Source: Hymenobacter psoromatis
Lineage (GTDB): Bacteria; Bacteroidota; Bacteroidia; Cytophagales; Hymenobacteraceae
DNA length: 64,000 nt
Reading direction: 5' to 3'
Assembly (NCBI GenBank): GCA_001596155.1
Contig: CP014771.1
Coordinates: forward strand, 2,790,001 to 2,854,000
Under the pieces are notes generated by a model. The model ran no database searches and was not told the DNA's origin. It saw only the letters and a program-made list of their open reading frames with translations. This document shows, piece by piece, positions 1 through 7,278 of the stretch (position 1 is its first letter; every line of letters begins with the position of its first letter). Both the position numbers and the translations under genes were made by a program.

Positions 1-777
1 GGTATGGTGGGCTAGCGCATTGTAATATTGCATTAGTTTCTGGCCACTTGTTCGGCTGGAATAGCCAGCCTTAGCGGCGGCCTTAACTGCTTCGGTACTA
101 TCGAGGACCCGGCCCTCGTAGATGTGTAATAAGGCTACCTGGCGTAAGCTGAGCTTATCAGTGACTACTGGCATTTTATACCCCTCATACTCATCCAGCA
201 AAACGCGAAAATGCAAGGCCCGCGCTAAACTTTGGCTAGTAGTACGGGGCGCGTTTGCTAGGGGGCGGGGGTCGAACTCAAATAACAGCTTGGACAGCCA
301 AGTATTACCGGCTCGTGCGTCGCGCAGCATACGCACGAAAGGATGAAGTTCTTGCGACAATTCGGATAAGCGCTCCGCTAAATATAGCCTTTTGTCTGAG
401 GCGCGGTCAAGGTGCCGTGCGTGTCGTTGGGCAAGCACTGCCGTTTCGTTCTCAAAAAATAGGGTGAACGTATTTCGCACCATACGAAGCCTCCGCAGTA
501 CATAAAGCCTGCTTACCAAACGTTGAGCCAAGCGGTCTGCCCGCACAGATTTTTCTCCATCAAAACGTGGTAAAAACTTCCCTTTCGTTCTTAGATTCAG
601 CCTCTGAACCCGGTCAGGTCGAGATATTTCAATGGCCCGTTTATAGTAGAAATCCTCACAACTACTATAATACCAACGCCTGAAGCTATCGAGAGTAAGC
701 CCGTTTATTTCGTTGGCAATCTCCCGTACAACGCCCGTGTAGTCAGCTATTGCATTGTAATAATCAGCGGTTTTCAT
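1..777 (-). CDS. Partial hypothetical protein downstream of the integrase
   Basis: The minus strand is open from an ATG at 777 to the window edge (259 codons), so the C-terminus is missing. The protein begins MKTADYYNAIADYTG and is charged, with many Arg, Leu and Tyr and no signal peptide or membrane segment. Near the visible end a stretch reading KLSLRQVALLHIYEG then a GYSS.SGQKLMQYY-like segment resembles C-terminal helical parts of uncharacterised Bacteroidota proteins often found near integrases; that resemblance is from memory and uncertain. It starts 17 bases after the integrase stop, so the two are probably co-transcribed. Its codon use is more AT-rich than the chromosome to the right, consistent with cargo of the element. 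No function can be assigned. Confidence 0.75.
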   Translation of the reverse strand, partial: MKTADYYNAIADYTGVVREIANEINGLTLDSFRRWYYSSCEDFYYKRAIEISRPDRVQRLNLRTKGKFLPRFDGEKSVRADRLAQRLVSRLYVLRRLRMVRNTFTLFFENETAVLAQRHARHLDRASDKRLYLAERLSELSQELHPFVRMLRDARAGNTWLSKLLFEFDPRPLANAPRTTSQSLARALHFRVLLDEYEGYKMPVVTDKLSLRQVALLHIYEGRVLDSTEAVKAAAKAGYSSRTSGQKLMQYYNALAHHT

Positions 778-794
778 AACCAGTCAGGTTTGGG

Positions 795-2162
795 CTACAA
801 CAATCCCTCAAAGGCCGAATCAACCAACTCCGAAGCGAAGGAATCCAGGTACACGGCCGTAACGGCTTCCGACTTGTGGCCCATCGCTTGCGCGATAATT
901 GCCGTTTGGGTGCCGGCCTGTTTCAGCGTGGTGGCGAAGGTGTGACGGGCCACGTAGGTAGTGAGGGGGGTAGCAATGCCAGCCAGCTCGCCCAGCTCTT
1001 TCAAGTCCTTGTTGACTTGCCCCAGCATCTTGTGCAGGCGGTTTTGCACCTTGTGCGGGGTGCCGTGGCGGGCCTCATCGAGCATCGGAAACACGTAGCT
1101 GCTGGCCGTGGCGTAGGTCAGGGGCCGGTAGGCGGCCAGGATAGCGGCGGCCGGGGCCAGCAGCCGTAACGAGAACTTGCCGCCCGTCTTTTGGCGCACG
1201 TAGTGCAGGCGTTCGGGGTGGCCGGTGTCGGGTGCTTCGCCGCTCAGGTCGCGCCAACGCAGCTGAGCCAAGTCCACGAAATTGATACCGCCGCCGTAGA
1301 ACGAGAACAGAAACACGGCCTTCGCCAGCCGTAGCCGGTCGCTGGCTGGCTCTAACGCTTCCAGCCGCCGCAGCTCGTCGCGGCCCACGGCGCGCTTAGC
1401 AGTACTCACGTCAAATTTGCCCACCTGAAACTTGTACTTCTCGGCCACGGTGCGGGCGAAGGGGTAGGCGTTGGCCCGCAACAGGCCGCCCGCGATAGCT
1501 TGATTGAGCACGGCCCGTAGGGTACGGAACCGATTGGATAGCGTGTTGTCGCTGGCCCCAGTGGCGCGTAGCGTTTGCTCCCATTCTTGGCAGAAAGGCC
1601 CCGTTACTCGGTCAAGAGGCACGTCGTAGCTAATGAGCCAGGCGGCGCGGGCCTGCTGAGTGCCCCGGCCGCTAGGCGGTGTAGGCGCGCCGGCCTCGGC
1701 CGCCAGGAACTTCGCCAACTGGTTGCCTAAGTCGCGGTACACAATTGCATTGCCTGACTGCCCGGTTTTAGTGTAGCCCGCACTTAGCTCGTCGCAGTAA
1801 GCAATGAGCTTCACCCGGCGCTGGGCTTTGCGGCCCTCAATGGCTTTGGCAGCCACGGCGGGCGCGTCGTGCTGTTCGTCGGCTTCGGCCAGCGCGTCGG
1901 CCGCGCCGCTATACTTGACCTCCCACTCGATTAACTTTTTCAGTAGCTTGTCGCGGTCTGGTTCGGGGTAGCTTTTGCGAACCTCTTTCTTGTCTGCGTT
2001 CCAGTATTTCGGCTGCAAGCTCAGGCCGGTAGACAAATACTTTAGCTTACGGTCTTTCGTAATCCGCACCATGAACGGATGCGACCCATCGGCCAGGGTT
2101 TTGTGGATGTAGTAAACGACCTTGACCGTTGCCTTACCCTCTTTGTGTTCCGTAGTTGCCAT
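795..2162 (-). CDS. Tyrosine-type site-specific recombinase (integrase)
   Basis: Cuts and rejoins DNA at the attachment sites to integrate and excise the element. At 455 residues it has the usual Bacteroidota layout: an arm-binding N-terminal region (about 10-100), a SAM-like core-binding domain (about 115-235) and a C-terminal catalytic domain. Catalytic residues seen are the beta-hairpin Lys (RQKTGGK), the second Arg in TYVARHTFAT, the His of MGHKSEA and the nucleophilic Tyr of AVYLDSF. The position usually held by the first catalytic Arg reads FYGGGINFVDLAQL, with Gly in place of Arg, as in some Bacteroidetes integrases related to IntDOT. The gene starts about 150 bases from the tRNA fragment at 2318 and reads into the element, as expected for an integrase next to its att site. 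Confidence 0.93.
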   Translation of the reverse strand: MATTEHKEGKATVKVVYYIHKTLADGSHPFMVRITKDRKLKYLSTGLSLQPKYWNADKKEVRKSYPEPDRDKLLKKLIEWEVKYSGAADALAEADEQHDAPAVAAKAIEGRKAQRRVKLIAYCDELSAGYTKTGQSGNAIVYRDLGNQLAKFLAAEAGAPTPPSGRGTQQARAAWLISYDVPLDRVTGPFCQEWEQTLRATGASDNTLSNRFRTLRAVLNQAIAGGLLRANAYPFARTVAEKYKFQVGKFDVSTAKRAVGRDELRRLEALEPASDRLRLAKAVFLFSFYGGGINFVDLAQLRWRDLSGEAPDTGHPERLHYVRQKTGGKFSLRLLAPAAAILAAYRPLTYATASSYVFPMLDEARHGTPHKVQNRLHKMLGQVNKDLKELGELAGIATPLTTYVARHTFATTLKQAGTQTAIIAQAMGHKSEAVTAVYLDSFASELVDSAFEGLL

Positions 2163-2176
2163 TTGCTCGCCCTAAT

Positions 2177-2200
2177 GCTGGTTTAAACGCTGGTTTAAAC
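2177..2200. repeat. Tandem 12-base direct repeat GCTGGTTTAAAC beside the integrase start
   Basis: Two exact tandem copies (2177-2188 and 2189-2200) lie just upstream of the integrase start codon. A similar sequence, TTGATTTAAACAAGTG, lies at 2421-2436 on the other side of the tRNA fragment and resembles TGGTTTAAACAAATG at 2191-2205. Position and repetition suggest binding sites for the integrase or its directionality factor, or an operator controlling the integrase gene. This is inference from sequence only. Confidence 0.55.
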
Positions 2201-2317
2201 AAATGTAATAGAAAGTGCGGTAACGACAATAAGCCGCAATAGGCTTAGAGTGCTGAAAACGGCCTTTTTTCTACCGTTAAGGGCTATTAGCAATTATCGA
2301 TAAGGATAGGTCCTCGG

Positions 2318-2360
2318 CCTTACAAGCAGAGGGTCACTGGTTCGAACCCAGTATCTCCCA
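2318..2360 (+). other. tRNA-Val(TAC) 3' fragment, probable attachment site
   Basis: The sequence contains an anticodon-loop-like CTTACAA, the 3' half of the anticodon stem, a variable loop, a T arm (ACTGG-TTCGAAC-CCAGT) and the 3' acceptor strand ATCTCCC plus the discriminator A. No matching GGGAGAT acceptor strand, D arm or 5' anticodon stem lies upstream, so it is not a complete tRNA. A 3' tRNA fragment beside an integrase is the classic remnant left by integration. The true crossover core may be shorter than the block given. Confidence 0.75.
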
Positions 2361-2368
2361 CGTTGAGT

Positions 2369-2404
2369 AACACCCACTTAGCTACGAAGCTAATTGGGTG
2401 TTTT
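2369..2404 (+). terminator. Hairpin with T-run after the tRNA fragment
   Basis: AACACCCA pairs with TGGGTGTT, with an inner TAGCT/AGCTA stem, followed by TTTT. It probably was the terminator of the original tRNA-Val gene and now sits behind the attachment fragment. Confidence 0.6.
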
Positions 2405-2468
2405 GCTTTTGGCTTAAACATTGATTTAAACAAGTGCCTTGCTTGTACTCACCGAGGCGATAAATTTT

Positions 2469-2546
2469 GGGAGGTTAGCTCAGTTGGTTTAGAGCGCTTG
2501 CTTCACACGCAAGAGGTCGAAGGTTCGAATCCTTTACCTCCCACCA
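2469..2546 (+). tRNA. tRNA-Val (anticodon CAC)
   Basis: A full cloverleaf is visible: acceptor GGGAGGT/ACCTCCC, D stem GCTC/GAGC, anticodon stem CTTGC/GCAAG with loop TTCACAC (anticodon CAC, reading GTG), T arm GAAGG-TTCGAAT-CCTTT, discriminator A and an encoded CCA. It lies 108 bases after the tRNA-Val(TAC) fragment, so the locus was probably a pair of valine tRNA genes before the element integrated. Confidence 0.96.
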
Positions 2547-2549
2547 CTT

Positions 2550-2586
2550 AAAACAGCCACTTCGCTTCACGGCGAAGTGGCTGTTT
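2550..2586 (+). terminator. Terminator of tRNA-Val(CAC)
   Basis: A 16-base perfect stem (AAAACAGCCACTTCGC with its complement) closes a TTCACG loop just after the tRNA CCA and ends in a T-rich tract. The A-run and T-run make it plausible in both directions. Confidence 0.8.
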
Positions 2587-2697
2587 TGCTTTTCAATTAC
2601 CCGACGAATTACCCAGGGGTAGGCGCGTTCCGGGCCAGCGGGCCGCCCTAGTACTTTTGGCCGGGGCTCACGTCGGAATCTGCTTGCGCTACCTTTT

Positions 2698-3050
2698 ATG
2701 CCCGAACTAATCTGGCTTGGCGAAGAGGCCATTCGTCACCACCACCTGGAGGTGCCTTACCGGCCCTTCGTGCCTACGGCCATCTTTGAGACCCCGGCAC
2801 GGCCGCCGATTCGCCCTGGCACCGCATCATGCGCGGCGACAAGCTGGACGCGCTCAAAAGTCTGCTGCCCGAATTTAAGGGCCGCATGAAGTGCCTCTAT
2901 ATTGACCCGCCCTACAATACCGGCAACGAGCAGTGGGCCTACAACGACAACGTGAACGACCCGCGCCTGCTGGCCTGGCTGGGCCGCACCGTGGGCAAGG
3001 AAGCTGAAAACCTCACCCGCCACGATAACCGGCTCTGCATAGCTACCCCT
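2698..3050 (+). pseudogene. Remnant of a type III-like site-specific DNA methyltransferase
   Basis: Two frames carry pieces of one protein. The first starts MPELIWLGEEAI..HHH and runs to about 2800. The second, from 2829, reads RGDKLDALKSLLPEF then YIDPPYNTGNEQW and YNDNVNDP...WLG..VGKE...LTRHD. These match the start and the catalytic DPPY region (N6-adenine or N4-cytosine methylase motif IV) of Mod-type methylases. A frameshift separates the frames between about 2800 and 2829, and similarity ends near 3040, so most of the enzyme (usually over 500 residues) is gone. No restriction subunit is visible. It is a relic, perhaps of an earlier insertion at this tRNA locus. Confidence 0.85.
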
Positions 3051-3274
3051 ATTTACCACCGTTTTTCAGGAGGTTCCACCGGGGTTTTGGCGGCTTGATA
3101 GGTTGAAGCTAGCGCGCAGAGCCGCCGCTGGTCCTGGCAATCGGCCGGCTTGCCGACGCGCCAGACGAACGGCGGCAAACGTCCGAAACTTCGCATCTTT
3201 GGCCCCGGTTAGGACGGCTGGAATACCAGTTGTGGGTCGGCCGCGCGTTATGGGCCACCGGGGACCTTTTTTCT

Positions 3275-4015
3275 ATGGCTAAATTCGATGATGCGGCCCT
3301 TGACGCGCGCCTGACGCAACTGCGCCAGACCGATGCGGCGGCGTTTATCGAACAGCTATTCAAGACCTTTTATGCGCCCCTGGGCGGCCTGGTGTACCGC
3401 GTGGTGCCCGACCGAGCGGCGGTGGAGGACATTGTGCAGGACGTGTTTTTGCGGGTGTGGCAGGGGCTGGCCACGCTGCCGGCCATCGACTCGCACCGCG
3501 CTTACCTCACGCGCATGGCCCTCAATGCGGCCCTGCGCTACCAGCAGCGCGCCCAGCGCCAGGTAGCCTGGGACGATGCGCCCCCCAATACCGCCCCGCA
3601 GGCCCCCGACGCGCTGGCCGAGCTGCACGCCAGCGAAACGGCCGCAGCTATAGCCGCCGCCCTCAACCACTTACCCCCGCAGTGCCGCCTAGTGTTTGAG
3701 CTGAGCCGCTACGAGGAGCTGAGCTACCAGCAGATAGCGGAGTCGCTGGACATCTCGCCCAAAACCGTGGAGAACCAGATGGGCAAGGCGCTGCGCATTA
3801 TGCGCCGCGAGCTCGCCGGCGTGCTCAAAAACCTGTATGGGCTGCTGCTGTGGCTGGCGGCGTGGCGGCTGCTGGGGCCGCTACCCCCCGGCGGCGCGCC
3901 GGTGGCGGCCGGCCACGCGCCCAGCAACTATTTTTGGACTTTGCGTAGGGGTAGCGCGCCCGCTCGGTATCCTATGAGTAGCCCTGCCACCACTTTGTGC
4001 CGTCCGCTTCGATGA
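3275..4015 (+). CDS. ECF-family RNA polymerase sigma factor (FecI-like)
   Basis: Directs RNA polymerase to promoters of an envelope-linked regulon under control of the FecR-like anti-sigma factor encoded next. Region 2 is seen in YRVVPDRAAVEDIVQDVFLRVWQG and region 4 in LPPQCRLVFELSRYEELSYQQIAESLDISPKTVENQ, which contains the helix-turn-helix. At 246 residues it exceeds the usual 180-200 because of a tail after region 4 with a hydrophobic stretch (LYGLLLWLAAWRLLG) that might be membrane-associated. The ATG at 3275 is chosen because similarity begins just after it; an upstream GTG in the same frame at 3230 exists. Its stop overlaps the next start in ATGA (4012-4015), implying translational coupling. 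Confidence 0.92.
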   Translation: MAKFDDAALDARLTQLRQTDAAAFIEQLFKTFYAPLGGLVYRVVPDRAAVEDIVQDVFLRVWQGLATLPAIDSHRAYLTRMALNAALRYQQRAQRQVAWDDAPPNTAPQAPDALAELHASETAAAIAAALNHLPPQCRLVFELSRYEELSYQQIAESLDISPKTVENQMGKALRIMRRELAGVLKNLYGLLLWLAAWRLLGPLPPGGAPVAAGHAPSNYFWTLRRGSAPARYPMSSPATTLCRPLR

Positions 4016-5142
4016 TGCCATTTTACCCTGACCCTGCCGACGCCCCCTGGGCCCTGCTTGCGCGCCACCTGGCCACCCAGGCCACGGCCGACGAGCGGCG
4101 GGCGCTGCGCGAGTGGGTGCGGGCCGACCCTACCCACCTGCAAATCCTGACCACCGTGACCCGCGCCTGGGAGCGGGCGGGCGAGGCGCAGGCAGGGTCC
4201 GTACTCTTCACGCCCGCCGAGGTGGAGGCGGCCTGGCAACGGTTTCGGCCGCTGCTGGCTGGGCCGGTGCCGGTGGCTGCCCCGGCCCCTACCCCCGCGC
4301 CCGCGCCGGTAGTGCGCCCACTGTGGCCGGTGCGGGCGGCGGTGCGCTGGCAGCTGGCGGCCGGGCTGGCGCTGCTGGTGGGCGCGGCGTATGCCCTCAC
4401 GGAGCGCTTTGTGGTGCGGCACCCCGTGCCCACGGTGGCCTACGTGAGCGGACCCGGCCGCCGCGTGGTGCACCTGCCCGATGGCAGCACGGTGTGGCTC
4501 AATGCCCGCTCGCGGCTGCGCTACACCGGCCTGGGGGCCGGGGCCAGCCACGGCACGCGCGCCGTGTCGCTCACGGGCGAGGCATTTTTTGAGGTAGTGC
4601 CTAACCTTGACCGGCCGTTTCTGGTGAGCACCGCCACGGCGCGGATGCGGGTCACGGGCACGGCCTTCAACGTGCGGGCCTTCGCCGCCGAAGACTCGGT
4701 GGTGGTGAGCGTGACGCGCGGCCAGGTGTGGCTGCTGCACCCTGCGGCGGCCGACAGCGTGCTGCTGGCCGCTGGCACCCGCGCCGCCCTGCACGCGGCC
4801 GATGCCCCCGGCCGCGTGGCCACCGCGCTGCGCTGCGCCCCCCTCACCGACTATAATTTCCGGGCCTGGCAAACCGATACGCTGCGCTTTCAGGATGTGG
4901 CGGTGGCGCGGGTGGCGCGGGCCTTGCAGGCCACTTTTGGCACCACCGTGCGCATAGCCAGCGCCGGGCTGGCGCGCTGCCGCTTCACGGGCACGTTTGC
5001 GCGGCCGCAGCCGGCACAGGTGCTGGCCGTGCTGGCGGCGGCCACCGCCAGCCGCCTCAGCGCCGATGGCGGCGGCTACGTGCTGACCGGGCCGGGCTGC
5101 GCCGCGCCAGCCGATTCCGTCACTATGAAAGCTGCCTTGTGA
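4012..5142 (+). CDS. FecR-family anti-sigma factor, inner membrane
   Basis: Holds the sigma factor inactive in the cytoplasm and senses a periplasmic signal. The order is a cytoplasmic N-terminal part (about 1-100, with the Bacteroidota ATADERRALREWVRADP segment), one membrane helix (WQLAAGLALLVGAAYAL, about 105-121), a FecR domain (about 130-245; GRRVVHLPDGSTVWLNARS and LTGEAFFEV) and a C-terminal DUF4974-like domain (about 280-360), which in this family contacts the TonB-receptor signalling domain. ATG at 4012 overlaps the sigma stop; the next codon is also ATG, and an upstream GTG lies at 3997. The stop overlaps the next start as GTGA. At 376 residues it is a normal length. Confidence 0.92.
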   Translation: MMPFYPDPADAPWALLARHLATQATADERRALREWVRADPTHLQILTTVTRAWERAGEAQAGSVLFTPAEVEAAWQRFRPLLAGPVPVAAPAPTPAPAPVVRPLWPVRAAVRWQLAAGLALLVGAAYALTERFVVRHPVPTVAYVSGPGRRVVHLPDGSTVWLNARSRLRYTGLGAGASHGTRAVSLTGEAFFEVVPNLDRPFLVSTATARMRVTGTAFNVRAFAAEDSVVVSVTRGQVWLLHPAAADSVLLAAGTRAALHAADAPGRVATALRCAPLTDYNFRAWQTDTLRFQDVAVARVARALQATFGTTVRIASAGLARCRFTGTFARPQPAQVLAVLAAATASRLSADGGGYVLTGPGCAAPADSVTMKAAL

Positions 5143-6632
5143 GCCGGCGGCCGAAAAACCGGCTGGCGCGCCGCTGGGCCGGCGTGCTGCTGCTGGCCAG
5201 CTTGTTGGCCGGGGGCCAGTGGGCGGCGGGCCAGGCCCTACCCCCGGTGCTGCGGCGCACGGTGGCCCCCACGCCCGGCAACCGGCCGCTGGGCGCGGTG
5301 CTGGCCGAGCTGTCGCGCCAAAGCGGGCTGCCTTTCAGCTACAGCAGTTCGCTCGTGCCCACGGCGGCGCGCTGCGCGCTGCGGCCCGGCCCGGCCCGGC
5401 CGTTGGGCGAGGTGCTGCGCGAAGTGCTGGGGGCCCGGCATCTCACCTACGGCCTGCTCGACGGCCAACTGGTGCTCTGGCCCGACCACGTAGCCGCACC
5501 TCCTAACGCATTGGCCGTGAATGGCTATGCCACGCCGCCGGGCCAGCCTGCCGGCAGCCCGCTGGTTCCCGAGGCTTCTGCTTCAGCGGCAGTTTCCCGC
5601 ACTGCTGCTCCTCTTTTGCGGCCCCTGGCGGCGGCCGCGCGCGCTGGCGTTGCGGCCAGCGCGGCCCGGCCGGCTGGCAATTCGCGCTACTTAGCCTCAG
5701 GCCCTAAAAAAGCCCTGGCGGCGCGCGCCCTACCCCCCGCCACCGGCACCAACCCGAGCGGCCGACTGGCCGGTCGGCCCGGCACCGCTCGCGCTGCCCC
5801 GCAGGCAACCACGGAGCTGCTAGCCAAAGCTGCGCACGGCAAAGCTGGCCACCTACCCACGCGGGCCGGGACGACTGGTGCTGAGTCGTTGGCTACGGCG
5901 GGGCGCGCGCGGCCGGCATCGTCCGCGCTTGCCAGCCGAGGCCAGGGCCCGCGCCTTGCCCCGAGCCCCGCCGGCCGCCGCACTGCGGCGGGGGCGGCGG
6001 CCACGGTGAGCCCGGCCGCGTCGCTGGCCCGGCTGCCGATGCGCCCGGTGCCGCTCGCGACGCTGGCGCTGGTTGGCGCTCCCACTCTCTTGTCGGCCGG
6101 GCCCGCGCCAGCTGCCGCAGGCAGGCCCGCGGGAAACAAGCCGCCGCGCACGGCGGGCTATTTTCTGCGTCGGGCTTATTTGCACGGCGAGGTGTGGGGC
6201 AGCGAAAGCCTACCCCTCAGCGCGGCCGCGAAGCTGGGCACGCAGCGGATTTATCTGATGCTGGGGGCGGCCACCGGGCCGTTTGGGCGGGGCGGGCTGG
6301 TGGGGGGGGTAGGCCTGGGCACGGCCGGCGCGGCGCGGGGCCGCTTCACGCCCAGCCTCGATGTCATTTACTGGTTTTTGGCCGGCGACCGCGACGACGA
6401 CGACGTATCCCACGCCGCCCTGGCGCAGCTGCGGCCGGCCCTGGCCTGGCAGCTGCGCCAGGGCGGGCCAATACAGCTGTTTGGCGGCCCCACGCTCAAC
6501 CTGGCCACGGCCCGCCACAACGGCAGCCGCCGCTGGAGCTTCGGCCAGGACCAGTGGCTGTGGGCGAGTGATACGGATGACCAGACCATCACCCGGCTCT
6601 GGCCCGGCGTGCAGGTCGGCCTGCGCTTTTGA
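5139..6632 (+). CDS. STN-domain outer-membrane-like protein of the sigma/FecR operon
   Basis: Third gene of a tightly overlapping set. A signal peptide ends near residue 32. An STN (secretin/TonB short N-terminal) domain follows (about 38-108; RPLGAVLAELSRQSGLPFSYSSS), the part that in FecA-type receptors touches FecR. Residues 120-340 are a very Ala/Pro/Gly/Arg-rich linker. The last 150 residues look like a small beta-barrel and end in VGLRF, with a terminal Phe typical of outer-membrane proteins. No TonB plug or 22-strand barrel is present (497 residues, against about 1000 for SusC-type receptors). I infer an outer-membrane sensor or effector. GTG at 5139 is the start because it overlaps the FecR stop; no nearby ATG fits better. 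Confidence 0.8.
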   Translation: MSRRPKNRLARRWAGVLLLASLLAGGQWAAGQALPPVLRRTVAPTPGNRPLGAVLAELSRQSGLPFSYSSSLVPTAARCALRPGPARPLGEVLREVLGARHLTYGLLDGQLVLWPDHVAAPPNALAVNGYATPPGQPAGSPLVPEASASAAVSRTAAPLLRPLAAAARAGVAASAARPAGNSRYLASGPKKALAARALPPATGTNPSGRLAGRPGTARAAPQATTELLAKAAHGKAGHLPTRAGTTGAESLATAGRARPASSALASRGQGPRLAPSPAGRRTAAGAAATVSPAASLARLPMRPVPLATLALVGAPTLLSAGPAPAAAGRPAGNKPPRTAGYFLRRAYLHGEVWGSESLPLSAAAKLGTQRIYLMLGAATGPFGRGGLVGGVGLGTAGAARGRFTPSLDVIYWFLAGDRDDDDVSHAALAQLRPALAWQLRQGGPIQLFGGPTLNLATARHNGSRRWSFGQDQWLWASDTDDQTITRLWPGVQVGLRF

Positions 6633-6719
6633 TAGTGCCGCCCGGTTAGGCTGCTGCCAGCCCTAAACAACGGATTGGAAGAGCAGGAGATGAGCTGTAA
6701 AAAACTAGCATGGAGCTAC

Positions 6720-6971
6720 TTACCAAAGCCACTGCGCCCCCGCGCGGCCCGCGGCGACGGACCCGGTCGGGGGCACGCTCCAGCCGGCCAGGTCGCGGAT
6801 GAGCTCCTCCAGCGTAGTGGCCGACAGGCTGGCTTCGAGGCCCGCCAGCATTAGCTGCGGCTCGGATAGGCGGCGCTTGCGGGCCGATAATTGGTCAAGG
6901 TCGGGCAGGACCAGGAACCGGGACACCGGGCTGCCCAGCGGGCGGTAGTCGGAGGAATAAGGGGTAGCCAT
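6720..6971 (-). CDS. Small hypothetical protein
   Basis: An 83-residue reading frame starting MATPYSSDYRPLGSPVSRFL. The middle (RKRRLSEPQLMLAGLEASLSATTLEELIRDLAGW) looks like an amphipathic helical domain; the C-terminus is Gly/Ala-rich. No signal peptide or membrane segment is seen and I do not recognise a family. It stands alone, convergent with the STN gene, and its upstream region holds a palindromic repeat. It may be a true small gene or a chance frame in GC-rich DNA. Confidence 0.45.
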   Translation of the reverse strand: MATPYSSDYRPLGSPVSRFLVLPDLDQLSARKRRLSEPQLMLAGLEASLSATTLEELIRDLAGWSVPPTGSVAAGRAGAQWLW

Positions 6972-7134
6972 AACCGTGGGTTGCTTGAGCGGGGGGGGGT
7001 AGGGCGGGGCACCGCACGGGCGGTAGCAGTAGTAAGAGGCGGCCGCCGCCGCCTACCCCTACGCACCTGACCTATAATTTTTAATTAATTGACTATCAGC
7101 AATAAACTACCCTACCCATCACGTAGCAAAGAAT

Positions 7135-7245
7135 GAAAACGAACGTCATTCCGAGCTTGCCGAGGAATCTCGCCCGTAGCCGTTCGTGCCTCGTTCCACG
7201 ACGCGGGCGAGATTCCTCAGCAAGCTCGGAATGACGTTCGTTTTC
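7135..7245. repeat. Long palindromic intergenic repeat, GTCATTCCGAGC family, copy 1
   Basis: Two near-complementary arms of about 42 bases, beginning GAAAACGAACGTCATTCCGA, flank a short centre and would fold into a long hairpin. Related copies lie at 9721-9848, 21207-21312, 26229-26345 and 59534-59633, all between genes. No coding capacity is seen. Confidence 0.9.
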
Positions 7246-7278
7246 GCCCCTGGCTCCCTAGAAACTATAATTTCAGAC

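Larger units (their letters stand above)
1..2360. mobile_element. End of an integrated genetic element, cut by the left window edge
   Basis: The stretch carries an integrase gene, a further unknown gene reading out of the window, and at its right border a 3' tRNA-Val fragment. Site-specific elements that integrate into the 3' end of a tRNA gene leave an intact tRNA at one end and a copy of the tRNA 3' part at the other. Here the duplicated 3' part lies next to the integrase, so the intact tRNA-Val(TAC) should lie left of the window. Size and cargo cannot be seen. It may be an integrative conjugative element, a genomic island or a prophage remnant. That the element ends at the tRNA fragment is inferred from this arrangement. 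Confidence 0.7.

Noticed and set aside
2318..2360. A complete tRNA-Val(TAC) at 2318
   Set aside because: The 5' acceptor strand, D arm and 5' anticodon stem are missing; it is only a 3' fragment.
7135..7245. The GTCATTCCGAGC palindromes as simple transcription terminators
   Set aside because: They lack consistent T-runs, are far longer than terminators and recur with conserved wording, so a repeat element is more likely, although they may terminate transcription incidentally.
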